The position numbers and the translations under genes are program-made. This document shows, piece after piece, positions 56,801 to 63,796 of a stretch of DNA of 64,000 bases. Location of the stretch: positions 496,001-560,000 of the forward strand of contig NZ_JRHH01000002.1 of assembly GCF_000757385.1 (NCBI RefSeq), in the 5' to 3' direction. A model generated the notes under the pieces. It was given only the letters and a program-made list of their open reading frames with translations, searched no databases and had not been told where the DNA came from. This DNA is from Flavobacterium aquatile LMG 4008 = ATCC 11947. GTDB taxonomy: Bacteria; Bacteroidota; Bacteroidia; Flavobacteriales; Flavobacteriaceae. How positions within the stretch are numbered: position 1 is the first letter of the stretch; each line of letters begins with the position of its first letter.

Positions 56801-57060
56801 CTTCTACAGCAAGAGAAGAAGTAACTACTAATCAAGTTTCTTTCAACTTATACCCAAATCCTGTAAAAGGTGATGTAGTAAATATTTCTAATCTTGAAGT
56901 AGATTCGACTTATACAATTTACAACATGATTGGACAAGAATTAGGTAAAGGCAGCATCGAAAACGAAAGTATTTATGTTGGTTCATTGTCAGCAGGAACG
57001 TATTTAATTGAAGTTTCTAACGCAAATGGTTCATCATCTAAACGTTTTATTAAACAATAA
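53863..57060 (+). CDS. Reprolysin-like metallopeptidase with FN3, GEVED and T9SS domains
   Basis: A 1065-residue secreted protease. Signal peptide (MKKKLLSIALIALSSIAYAQ), a propeptide, and an M12-type catalytic domain with the zinc site HEFGHQFGANH at residues 340-350 and Met-turn IMGYAG. Two nearly identical fibronectin type III domains follow (about 648-741 and 742-835), then a GEVED domain (YCTASANNTNDERI...EDYTVNI) and a type IX sorting tail (NLYPNPVKGDVVNIS, SSKRFIKQ). Predicted to be exported by Sec and T9SS. The repeated FN3 block is a 282-base DNA tandem duplication. Confidence 0.92.
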   Translation: MKKKLLSIALIALSSIAYAQERSSFWKPSTKSNKPMLESRMQLPEKNLFDLDSNALMTALLDAPARSASAKLSAVILSLPNAEGQMERFRVYENSIMDPVLAAQYPNIKSYIGIGIDNPTSTAYFSSSPLGFKSMVLKADEQAVFIEPYSQDLTTYSVYRKADKKIAFTPFECGVIDDVTTTINPSALRPNADDATLRTFRLALSVTGEYTTYFGGTKALALAAINNSMTRVNGVFEKDFAVRMVLIANNDAVIYTNASTDPYSPAASLSNWNSQLQSTLTSVIGEANYDVGHLFGASGGGGNAGCIGCVCVNGSKGSAYTSPNNGIPSGDTFDIDYVAHEFGHQFGANHTFTTGNEGTGVHMEPGSGSTIMGYAGITSLDVQPNSDAYFHAVSIQQVTNNVKTKTCQTNTATGNSIPTANAGLDYTVPKSTPYMLTGTGTDANGDALTYNWEQFNNQTNTTAPNATKTTGVNFRSYVSSTSPTRYFPRMQSVLAGATTTAGTELTVEALSSVARTLNFRLTVRDNRAGGSGNNSDDMVVTVNATAGPFTVSAPNTAVSYAGGSTQTVTWAVAGTTANGVNCANVDILISTNGGTTWSTLLAATPNDGTQAVTIPNTPGTTNRIMVKGTNHIFFDVSNTNFTITAGSTDTVAPTAPTLAASGTTQTTTNLSWSGATDNVGVTGYDVLRNGTVIGSTTTATTFAVTDLTASTAYTFNVRAKDAAGNSSVNSNTVNVTTLAPASDTTAPTAPTLSASGTTQTTTNLSWSGATDNVGVTGYDVVRNGVVIGSTTTATTFAVTGLTASTTYTFNVRAKDAAGNVSVNSNTVSVTTSAVSTVTYCTASANNTNDERIGRVQLGTINNPSTGAAGYEDFTSISTNLVRGTSNTITITPTWTGTVYSEAYRVYIDYNKDGDFTDAGESVYSRARTTVTPVSGSFTVPAAAALGSTRMRVIMRYNTTPTTPCGTFDYGQVEDYTVNITSTAREEVTTNQVSFNLYPNPVKGDVVNISNLEVDSTYTIYNMIGQELGKGSIENESIYVGSLSAGTYLIEVSNANGSSSKRFIKQ
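55805..56368 (+). repeat. Tandem duplication encoding two FN3 domains
   Basis: Two consecutive 282-base units (starting 55805 and 56087) with high nucleotide identity inside the M12-type peptidase gene, each encoding one 94-residue FN3 domain. The unit is a multiple of three, so the frame is kept. Confidence 0.8.
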
Positions 57061-57080
57061 TTTTTAGTCAGTTAATTTTT

Positions 57081-57114
57081 AAAAGCCGTTGCGTTTATCG
57101 TGACGGCTTTTTTT
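57081..57114 (+). terminator. Terminator of the M12-type peptidase gene
   Basis: Stem AAAAGCCGT (57081-57089) with ACGGCTTTT (57103-57111), followed by T residues. Confidence 0.82.
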
Positions 57115-57148
57115 ATTACTTTTAACGAATCAAAAAATTCAGAATAAA

Positions 57149-59062
57149 ATGAGGAAAATATTTTTTATAATCGTTAGTACAATGAGTATAGCAGCATCGG
57201 CGCAACAAATTTTATCTCCAGAAACACTCTGGAAATTAGGTAGAGTTTCTGTTTTAGGAATTTCTAAAGACAAAAAATCTATAGTATATAAGGTTTCAAC
57301 ACCTTCAATAGAAGAGAACAAATCGAATTCTAAATTCTATACCATTCCTGTTACTGGCGGAAAAGCTACTGAAGTTCAAGAAACCAAAGGTTTAATTGCT
57401 GATAAAAATATTTCTCCTAATGGTAACTACATGTTGTCTTCGCAAGAAGTAAAAGTAAACAAGGTTTTAGGTAAAGATATTTATCCAAATCTTGATAAAT
57501 CAAATGCTCAAGTTTACAACGGATTAGATTATCGTCATTGGGATACTTGGAACGATGGAACGGTAAACCACGTTTTTTATGGCGGAATTCCAGCAGATAA
57601 TGTACGTTTGGCTGCACCAATTGACATTATGAAAGACGAACCTTTTGATTCACCTCAAAAACCTTTTGGTGGTGACGAAGATTATATTTGGTCGCCCGAT
57701 TCCAAAAACATCATTTATGTTTCTAAAAAGAAATTCGGAACTGATTACGCTATTTCAACAAACACCGATTTGTACGAATACAATCTAGAAACTAAAACCA
57801 CTAAAAATTTAACCGAAGCTAATAAAGGCTACGATACCAATCCGCAGTTTTCTCCAACCGGAAATTTAACTTGGTTGCAAATGAAACGCGACGGATATGA
57901 AGCCGATAAAAACGACATCATCGTTCGTTTTAAAGGTATGGATATGAATCTTACTGCCAATTGGGATGGAAGTGTAGAGAGTTTCAACTGGAGTGCCGAT
58001 GGTAAAAAAGTATATTTCACAGCAGCAGTTGATGGAACCAAGCAAGTATTTGAAGTGAATTTCCCTGGTTTAACTAGAATTGCTGTGATTGTAAATCAAG
58101 TTACCAAAGGTGATTTTGATGTTTCTGATATCATTGGATTTTCGGGTGATAACTTAATCGTAACTAGAAACGATATGAATCATGCGGCTGAGGTGTATTC
58201 GTATAATTTGAAGAAAAAAACTTGGTTGCAATTGACCAAAGTGAATGACGAAACTTACAGCAAATTGGCTTTGCCTAAATACGAAAGAAGATATGTGACT
58301 ACAACCGACGGAAAGAAAATGTTGGTTTGGGTTATTCTTCCTCCAAATTTTGATAAAACTAAAAAATACCCAACCCTTTTGTATTGCCAAGGCGGACCAC
58401 AATCTCCGTTGACGCAAAGTTATTCTTTTAGATGGAATTTCTCTTTGATGGCTTCACAAGGTTATGTAATTGTAGCGCCAAACCGTCGTGGAATGTACGG
58501 TCACGGACAAGAATGGAACGAACAAATCTCTAAAGATTGGGGCGGACAAGTAATGGACGATTACCTATCGGCGATTGATGATGTTTCTAAAGAAAGCTAT
58601 GTTGATAAGGCCAGACTTGGTGCTGTTGGTGCTAGTTATGGTGGTTATTCTGTGTTTTATTTAGCCGGAATTCACAACAACCGATTTAAAACATTCATCT
58701 CACATTGTGGTGTTTTCAATCTAGAAAGTATGTACGGCACAACCGAAGAAGTGTTCTTTAACAATTGGGATCATGGTGGCGCGTATTGGGAAAAAGACAA
58801 TGCAGCAGCACAAAAAGCCTACACCAAATTCAACCCAATTACTATGGTTGACAAATGGAACACACCAATATTAATAATTCAAGGAGGAAAAGACTACCGT
58901 GTGCCAATTGGACAAGGACAAGAAGCTTTTCAAGCAGCACAATTGCGCGGTGTAAAAAGTAGATTTCTATTGTTTCCAGACGAAAACCATTGGGTACTTA
59001 AACCACAAAACGCCCAAGTATGGCAAAGTGAGTTTTTTAAATGGTTGAAGGAGACGTTGTAA
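57149..59062 (+). CDS. S9-family serine peptidase (DPP-IV/acyl-aminoacyl peptidase-like)
   Basis: A 637-residue exported peptidase with a signal peptide (MRKIFFIIVSTMSIAASAQ), an N-terminal beta-propeller with WSPD/FSPTGN repeats, and a C-terminal alpha/beta-hydrolase domain. The catalytic triad is readable: Ser496 in GASYGGYS, Asp582 in GGKDYRVP, His614 in DENHWVL. Cleaves peptides after proline or acylated residues in the family; the exact specificity is not resolved. Confidence 0.93.
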   Translation: MRKIFFIIVSTMSIAASAQQILSPETLWKLGRVSVLGISKDKKSIVYKVSTPSIEENKSNSKFYTIPVTGGKATEVQETKGLIADKNISPNGNYMLSSQEVKVNKVLGKDIYPNLDKSNAQVYNGLDYRHWDTWNDGTVNHVFYGGIPADNVRLAAPIDIMKDEPFDSPQKPFGGDEDYIWSPDSKNIIYVSKKKFGTDYAISTNTDLYEYNLETKTTKNLTEANKGYDTNPQFSPTGNLTWLQMKRDGYEADKNDIIVRFKGMDMNLTANWDGSVESFNWSADGKKVYFTAAVDGTKQVFEVNFPGLTRIAVIVNQVTKGDFDVSDIIGFSGDNLIVTRNDMNHAAEVYSYNLKKKTWLQLTKVNDETYSKLALPKYERRYVTTTDGKKMLVWVILPPNFDKTKKYPTLLYCQGGPQSPLTQSYSFRWNFSLMASQGYVIVAPNRRGMYGHGQEWNEQISKDWGGQVMDDYLSAIDDVSKESYVDKARLGAVGASYGGYSVFYLAGIHNNRFKTFISHCGVFNLESMYGTTEEVFFNNWDHGGAYWEKDNAAAQKAYTKFNPITMVDKWNTPILIIQGGKDYRVPIGQGQEAFQAAQLRGVKSRFLLFPDENHWVLKPQNAQVWQSEFFKWLKETL

Positions 59063-59105
59063 GGAGTTTTTAATTATTTTTGAAAATAAATAAAACAGAC
59101 ATTTG

Positions 59106-59142
59106 TCAGATATATAAACTCAAAATTGGTAGATATATCTGA
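59106..59142. promoter_or_regulatory. Inverted repeat upstream of the ATPase gene
   Basis: TCAGATATAT (59106-59115) and ATATATCTGA (59133-59142) form a 10-base inverted repeat with centres 27 bases apart; an 8-base direct repeat AGACATTT flanks it at 59097 and 59150. Position about 105-140 bases before the ATPase start suits an operator, but no bound protein is known and AT-rich DNA can give this by chance. Confidence 0.35.
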
Positions 59143-59246
59143 TTTTATTAGACATTTATGCAAAGTTATAGCCAATGCAAAAAAGAATCCGAGTCAATTA
59201 GGATAAGATTTTTACAATGATTAAATTCGCAAAATAATAATGTGAA

Positions 59247-60491
59247 ATGAGCAAAATTAGAATTAAGAATTTCGGGCCGATAAAAGAAGGCTATCTTGAA
59301 AACGATGGTTGGATAGATATAAAGAAAGTTACAGTATTTATTGGGAATCAAGGTTCCGGTAAAAGCACTGTTGCTAAACTTATATCAACATTGAGTTGGA
59401 TTGAGAAATCATTATACAGAGAAAACTCTACCAAAAGCGAAGTAAAAAGAAAACCAAAATTTCAAAATTATTATTGTGACTACCAAAATTTAAAAAATTA
59501 TTTTCAACAAAATTCTGAAATTGAATATGTTGGTGATGCATTCACTATGCATTATAAAGATGGAAGGCTAAATATTCAAGATAATAGAAGTAGTAGAGAT
59601 GATTATGCGGTACCGAAAATAATGTATGTTCCTGCAGAAAGAAATTTTGTAAGTGCAGTATCGCAACCTGATAAATTAAAATATTTACCAAAACCGTTGT
59701 ACACATTTTTGGATGAGTTTGAAAGGTCTAAACAAGAATTATCCGAATCTATATCATTACCTATAAACAATTTGAAATTTCATTATGATAAGAAAAAATC
59801 AGAATCTAAAATTATTGGCAATAGTCACGAACTTTTACTTTCAGAAGGATCAAGTGGTTTACAGTCATTAATTCCATTATATCTTGTTTCTAAAAACTTG
59901 GCTGAAGGAATAAATAGCATTTCAGATAATTCTAAAAACAAAGCAAGTCTTGATGAAATGAAAATTCTTCGTCAAAGAGTTATTAAGGTTCTTACTAATC
60001 CTAAACTTACAGAAGAACTTCGCCTTTCAGCTATTGATATTTTATCATCACTTACAAAAAATGATTGTTTCCTCAACATTGTTGAAGAACCTGAACAAAA
60101 TCTTTTTCCAACATCTCAATGGTCTATTCTTAAAAGCTTGTTGAATTTCAACAATATGGAAGAAGACAACAAATTGATTATGACAACACATAGTCCATAC
60201 ATTATAAACTATTTAACTTTAGCCATTAAAGCCAATTTTGTTTATAAAAAAATGATTGAAACAGTTAACAATATTGAATTATCTAAAAAAATAAATGATA
60301 TTGTTCCATCAAATTCAAGAGTTAATTCAACAGATGTTGTTATATATGAACTTGATGAAATAAGCGGCAAAATTAAAAGATTAAAAGATTACGAAGGATT
60401 ACCTTCTGATGAGAACTATCTCAACGAGAAAATGGCTGAAAATAATGAAATGTTTTCAAAATTATTAGATATTGAAGATTTATGCCGATAG
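59247..60491 (+). CDS. ABC-type AAA ATPase of a two-gene accessory module
   Basis: A 414-residue ATPase of the AAA_15/AAA_21 (OLD/SMC-like) group. N-terminal MSKIRIKNFGPIKEG leads to Walker A GNQGSGKST (33-41). Then come a long helical/insert region, the ABC signature LLSEGSSGLQS (197-207), Walker B CFLNIVEEPEQ (274-284) and the H-loop TTHSPY with His315. A C-terminal piece of about 70 residues has no catalytic signature; no TOPRIM or other nuclease domain is fused. Such proteins act as sensors or motors in many phage-defence systems. It overlaps the next gene by 10 bases. It is flanked by ordinary genes and lies upstream of a palindrome array. Confidence 0.85.
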   Translation: MSKIRIKNFGPIKEGYLENDGWIDIKKVTVFIGNQGSGKSTVAKLISTLSWIEKSLYRENSTKSEVKRKPKFQNYYCDYQNLKNYFQQNSEIEYVGDAFTMHYKDGRLNIQDNRSSRDDYAVPKIMYVPAERNFVSAVSQPDKLKYLPKPLYTFLDEFERSKQELSESISLPINNLKFHYDKKKSESKIIGNSHELLLSEGSSGLQSLIPLYLVSKNLAEGINSISDNSKNKASLDEMKILRQRVIKVLTNPKLTEELRLSAIDILSSLTKNDCFLNIVEEPEQNLFPTSQWSILKSLLNFNNMEEDNKLIMTTHSPYIINYLTLAIKANFVYKKMIETVNNIELSKKINDIVPSNSRVNSTDVVIYELDEISGKIKRLKDYEGLPSDENYLNEKMAENNEMFSKLLDIEDLCR

Positions 60492-61024
60492 ACTTTCTAA
60501 ATACTCCGTGTACCAAAGCTAATGGAAATTGCAAAATTGTTGGAGTTACTTGTAAAAGCTCAACTACAAATACAACTTTTGGACTTTGTGACAAAACACC
60601 ACCACCAAGTTTACCTGCGTACATTGATACTGCCAATACTGCCGATTGGATTGCTGAGGTAAAGAATGTTAATTCAAAAACTATTTTTTTTAAGGCTATA
60701 GATGCATGTGTAGATATTTTCAGACCTTCGGGAGAAATGGAAAGCAGATGTGATGGAGTTCTTATAGATGGAAATATTTTAACTTTTGTAGAATTAAAAG
60801 ATAGAGCTTCAGGTGGTTGGGTTTCTAAAGGCAGAAAGCAATTAACTATAACAATTAATAATTTTATAGCTAATGATCCTAATTCTGCTAATTTTAATAT
60901 GGTTGAAGCATATGTCTGCAATAAGCAACGACCGTTGGCTGTAACAAGTATTAACACAGAAAGTCAGCAATTTAAGAATGAGACTGGACTAACTCTAAAA
61001 GTCAATCGAACTATTAATATATAA
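60482..61024 (+). CDS. Putative PD-(D/E)XK nuclease-like partner protein
   Basis: A 180-residue protein. Residues 86-120 read EMESRCDGVLIDG...FVELKDRASGG...GRKQL: Asp91, Glu104 and Lys106 (ExK) fit a PD-(D/E)XK core, with Gln120 like the downstream Q of RecB/Cas4-type nucleases and Glu59 as a possible helix acidic residue. Four cysteines (10, 17, 24, 36) at the N-terminus could bind zinc. The start overlaps the ATPase stop by 10 bases, a strong coupling sign. No known family is recognised; nuclease activity is inference from the motif. Confidence 0.7.
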   Translation: MPIDFLNTPCTKANGNCKIVGVTCKSSTTNTTFGLCDKTPPPSLPAYIDTANTADWIAEVKNVNSKTIFFKAIDACVDIFRPSGEMESRCDGVLIDGNILTFVELKDRASGGWVSKGRKQLTITINNFIANDPNSANFNMVEAYVCNKQRPLAVTSINTESQQFKNETGLTLKVNRTINI

Positions 61025-61025
61025 A

Positions 61026-61064
61026 TGCACCAGATAGCGCGGATTTGCAATCCGTGCCCACAAT
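61026..61064 (+). repeat. REP-like hairpin (RAYT-type remnant)
   Basis: A 9-base stem with a 3-base loop at 61037-61057 (GCGCGGATT / AATCCGTGC, one G-T pair), flanked by CACCAGATA and CCACAATC. It resembles the short hairpins that accompany REP-associated tyrosine transposases in Bacteroidota. No transposase gene is present here. Confidence 0.5.
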
Positions 61065-61092
61065 CTAAATAAACCGTACTCATAAATCCTAC

Positions 61093-61124
61093 AAAACCTG
61101 AAACCCAAACTTTCAGGTTTTTTT
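61093..61124 (+). terminator. Terminator of the ATPase-nuclease operon
   Basis: Stem AAAACCTGAAA (61093-61103) with TTTCAGGTTTT (61111-61121), 7-base loop, then T residues. It closes the two-gene operon before the array. Confidence 0.85.
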
Positions 61125-61134
61125 ATTTCTAAAA

Positions 61135-61365
61135 CCGTGGTCAACCACGTCATACAACGTGGTCAACCACGTTCCGAACTCCGTTTACCACGTTGGTACA
61201 CGTGGTAGAGCACGTCCTCAAGGCCATTTACCACGTTGGTGGACGTGGTCAACCACGTTCCGAACTCCGTTTACCACGTTATATGACGTGGTCAACCACG
61301 TCCGCAACGTCATCTACCACGTCTGGTAACGTGGTAAACGCACTTCCAGACGTGGTCAACCACGG
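61135..61365. repeat. Phased palindromic box array, 43-base period
   Basis: ACCACGT occurs exactly at 61144, 61166, 61187, 61230, 61252, 61273, 61295 and 61316, and ACGTGGT at 61157, 61200, 61243, 61286, 61329 and 61350. Degenerate boxes fill the remaining slots (CCGTGGT at 61135, ACCACGG at 61359). Main boxes are spaced exactly 43 bases; sub-spacings are 21 and 22, close to two helical turns. Two palindrome types alternate: ACGTGGT-CA-ACCACGT and ACCACGT-N6-ACGTGGT. The first and last boxes, CCGTGGT and ACCACGG, mirror each other, and A and T runs flank the whole. Base composition is GC-richer than around it. It lies between the operon terminator and the lacI-type 3' end. No CRISPR-like spacer diversity. 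Confidence 0.85.
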
Positions 61366-61407
61366 TTTTTGTAAACTTAAAATGTTTTTAGATTGGTATT
61401 GACTAAT

Positions 61408-62430
61408 TTATAATTTCTTAGTCGATTCTCTTTGACGCAATTCCGTTTTTACAATGGTAGTTTTATGATTGTAAACTTCCTCTTTGCTTTCTAATTTGTC
61501 AATCAGCATTTTGGTTGCCACTTCACCAATTTCTGGTCCGTGTTGGCTCACTGTAGATAAACTTGGCGTATATCTTCTCGACCAAACTCCGTCTGCAAAA
61601 CCTATAACCGAAAGTTCTTCAGGAATTTTAAGTCCTTTTTTAATTCCCATTTTCATTGCCATCACCGAGGCGTGTTCATCAAGAGCAAACACAGCATCAA
61701 CTTTATTTTTATCAAAGAAATTAGCCGAGGTAGTATCAAAATCTTCAGCCGTTTCAGATAAAACAACCAAGTTTTGGTCAATTTTAATTCCGTTATTTTC
61801 TAATGCTTTATAAAATCCTGTAGCTCTTAATTTCCCAACACTCAAATTATCAATTGACGAGAATAAGGCAATTTTTTTACAACCTGTTTTAATCAAATGC
61901 TCAGTAGCATTCACCGCCGAATCCAAATCGTCAACAATAACTTTATCACAATTTACTTCATCAGCAATTCTATCAAACATCACAATTGGCGTGCCTTCGT
62001 TTATAATCGATTTAAAATGATCAAACTGTTGCAACTTTTGCGCTTCCTCAGAAATAGATAAAATAAATCCGTCAATAGTACCGTTGCTCAACATTTCCAG
62101 CGCACTAATTTCTTTTTCTAACGATTCGTTAGAGATACACGTAATTACTTTATATCCTTTTTCATCGGCCACCTTTTCAATTCCGGTAAAAACCTTAGCA
62201 AAAAACTGATTTAAAATATTAGGAATAATTACACCAATCGTCTTTGTAGAACGGTTTTTCAAGTTCAATCCAATAACGTTGGGTTTATAATTCTTAAGCT
62301 TGGCATATTCTTGCACACGAATTTTAGTTGGCTCACTAATCTCCGGACTGTCATTCAATGCTTTAGAAACAGTAGAAACAGAAACTCCAAGTTCCTTTGC
62401 TATTTGCTTTAATGTGGCTTTCGATTTCAT
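61408..62430 (-). CDS. LacI-family transcriptional regulator
   Basis: A 340-residue repressor-type protein from the ATG at 62430 (MKSKATLKQIAKELGVSVSTVSKALND): helix-turn-helix, hinge and periplasmic-binding-like sensor domain (VIIPNILNQFFAKVFTGIEKVADEKGY). It probably responds to a sugar, but no sugar-use gene is next to it, so its target is unclear. The stop lies 42 bases from the palindrome array. The longer frame up to 62472 is rejected. Confidence 0.92.
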   Translation of the reverse strand: MKSKATLKQIAKELGVSVSTVSKALNDSPEISEPTKIRVQEYAKLKNYKPNVIGLNLKNRSTKTIGVIIPNILNQFFAKVFTGIEKVADEKGYKVITCISNESLEKEISALEMLSNGTIDGFILSISEEAQKLQQFDHFKSIINEGTPIVMFDRIADEVNCDKVIVDDLDSAVNATEHLIKTGCKKIALFSSIDNLSVGKLRATGFYKALENNGIKIDQNLVVLSETAEDFDTTSANFFDKNKVDAVFALDEHASVMAMKMGIKKGLKIPEELSVIGFADGVWSRRYTPSLSTVSQHGPEIGEVATKMLIDKLESKEEVYNHKTTIVKTELRQRESTKKL

Positions 62431-62511
62431 TTTACATATATATAAGGTGTAAAAATAAGAAAAAAACAACACAAAAAGAATTACTACGCGTCAATGTCAT
62501 CATTCCAATAA

Positions 62512-62617
62512 TTAGGAGCGAATCGTTCGGGCATTTTAGCAATCCATTTTCCCGCTTTCCATTGCAATCTCTTCACGTTTTTACAACGAGAAGAGATTTT
62601 CATTGCAATCGGGGCTA
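62512..62617 (+). repeat. Dispersed intergenic element, copy 6 (type A)
   Basis: The best-preserved copy: begins TTAGGAGCGAATCGTTCGGG, has ATTTTAGCAATCCATTTTCCCG and CTTTCCATTGCAATCTC, a hairpin AATCTCTTC...GAAGAGATT, and ends TTGCAATCGGGGCTAA. It sits in the 348-base divergent region between the regulator gene and rplM. The remainder of that region, 62618-62704, holds AT-rich sequence without features. Confidence 0.85.
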
Positions 62618-62704
62618 ATTAGTAACCGTCTTACCCAAAAGCATACTATCTAGAAGACTATTAGTCAAAAAATTACATTAAAATAAAATAAAACAAAAAT
62701 GCTA

Positions 62705-62735
62705 TTTGCATATATAATAAATAATTGTACTTTTG
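62705..62735 (+). promoter_or_regulatory. Promoter of rplM-rpsI
   Basis: TTTG (62705-62708), 19 bases, TACTTTTG (62728-62735): a perfect -33/-7 promoter with the rplM ATG at 62779. Confidence 0.87.
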
Positions 62736-62778
62736 CACTCCCTTAATTGGGAATGGAATGTTTAATTAAAATAATATT

Positions 62779-63234
62779 ATGGACGCATTAAGCTACAAAA
62801 CAGTTTCTGCCAACAAAGCTACAGTTGAAAAACAGTGGATTGTTGTAGACGCTGAAGGTCATAACTTAGGTCGTTTTGCTTCAAAAGTCGCGATGCTTTT
62901 AAGAGGTAAATACAAGCCAAGTTACTCACCGCACGTTGACTGTGGAGATAACGTAATTGTTATCAACGCAGAGAAAATTAACCTTACAGGTAACAAGTTG
63001 GATGACAAAACGTACATCAGACACACAGGTTATCCAGGAGGACAAAGAAGTTTAACTGCTAAAGTTATGCAACAAAAAAACCCTGCATTATTAGTAGAAA
63101 AAGCTGTAAAAGGAATGTTACCTAAAAACAAATTAGGAGCACAATTATTCCGCAACTTAGATGTAAATGTTGGTATTGAGCACAAACATGGCGCTCAACA
63201 ACCAAAAACCGTTAACCTTAACGACTTAAAGTAA
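62779..63234 (+). CDS. rplM: 50S ribosomal protein L13
   Basis: Large-subunit protein of 151 residues with the family pattern WIVVDAEGHNLGRFASKVAMLLRGKYK and ADCGDNVIVINAEKI. It overlaps the rpsI start (TAATG: stop and start share one base), the standard L13-S9 pair. Confidence 0.98.
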   Translation: MDALSYKTVSANKATVEKQWIVVDAEGHNLGRFASKVAMLLRGKYKPSYSPHVDCGDNVIVINAEKINLTGNKLDDKTYIRHTGYPGGQRSLTAKVMQQKNPALLVEKAVKGMLPKNKLGAQLFRNLDVNVGIEHKHGAQQPKTVNLNDLK

Positions 63235-63620
63235 TGGGAGTTATTCACAAAATCGGTAGAAGAAAATGTGCTGTTGCACGTGTTTATGTTACTGAAGGTA
63301 CAGGAAAAATCACTGTAAACAAAAAAGAATTTGCAACTTACTTCCCAACAGCTACTTTACAGTACAAAGTATTACAACCAATGTCTATGACAGAAAATGT
63401 AACCAACTTTGACGTAAAAGTAAATGTATATGGTGGTGGTTCAACAGGACAAGCAGAAGCTGTAAGAATGGCATTAGCACGCGTAATGTGTGAAGTTGAT
63501 GCAGAAAACAGAGCTATCCTTAAACCAGAAGGATTACTAACAAGAGATCCAAGAATGGTAGAACGTAAAAAATTCGGTCAGAAAAAAGCGAGAAAGAGAT
63601 TCCAATTCTCGAAACGTTAA
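63234..63620 (+). CDS. rpsI: 30S ribosomal protein S9
   Basis: Small-subunit protein of 128 residues ending in the basic tail RKKFGQKKARKRFQFSKR, whose last residues reach the decoding site. It has GRRKCAVARVYV at the start. The ATG overlaps the rplM stop codon. Confidence 0.98.
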   Translation: MGVIHKIGRRKCAVARVYVTEGTGKITVNKKEFATYFPTATLQYKVLQPMSMTENVTNFDVKVNVYGGGSTGQAEAVRMALARVMCEVDAENRAILKPEGLLTRDPRMVERKKFGQKKARKRFQFSKR

Positions 63621-63647
63621 TATTCGATATTTATCAGAATATTTTTT
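63619..63647 (+). terminator. Possible weak terminator or attenuator after rpsI
   Basis: AT-only stem AATATTC (63619-63625) with GAATATT (63637-63643) followed by T residues; short and A/T-rich, so doubtful as a true stop of transcription. Confidence 0.4.
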
Positions 63648-63796
63648 CAGATACATTTTTACAATTAAAATAGAATTTAAAACAAAGTTGTCGATATTCC
63701 TTGTAAAAAGGGAATTAGTTTAGCATCTAAATTTTCAAGACATATCGAAAGTGACTACTTGAAAATTGCTAATCACGGAACGTAAACTATTACACA
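63621..63796 (+). promoter_or_regulatory. Structured leader before rpsB (candidate)
   Basis: The 176-base gap to rpsB contains two hairpins: ATTCC/GGAAT (63696-63715) and a larger one with arms TAGC plus ATTTTCAAG (63721-63739) and CTTGAAAAT plus GCTA (63758-63771). Such leaders can control ribosomal genes, but no known S2-binding pattern is identified. Confidence 0.4.

Noticed and set aside
60421..60957. Antisense open frame of 178 residues across the ATPase-nuclease junction
   Set aside because: It lies opposite two well-supported overlapping genes and its translation has no domain character.
59247..61024. Naming the operon as Septu, Gabija or PARIS
   Set aside because: No HNH, TOPRIM or helicase partner is present; the second protein shows only a PD-(D/E)XK-like pattern.
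61135..61365. CRISPR array
   Set aside because: Repeats are short palindromes on a 21/22-base grid without unique spacers, and no cas gene is nearby.
61193..61402. Open frame of 69 residues in the palindrome array
   Set aside because: Its translation is just the repeat read through (VVHVVEHV-like) and it lacks a start context.
62736..62757. Hairpin TCCC/GGGA as a leader for rplM
   Set aside because: The predicted transcript start falls inside the hairpin, so it would not be fully transcribed, and the stem is only 4 bases.
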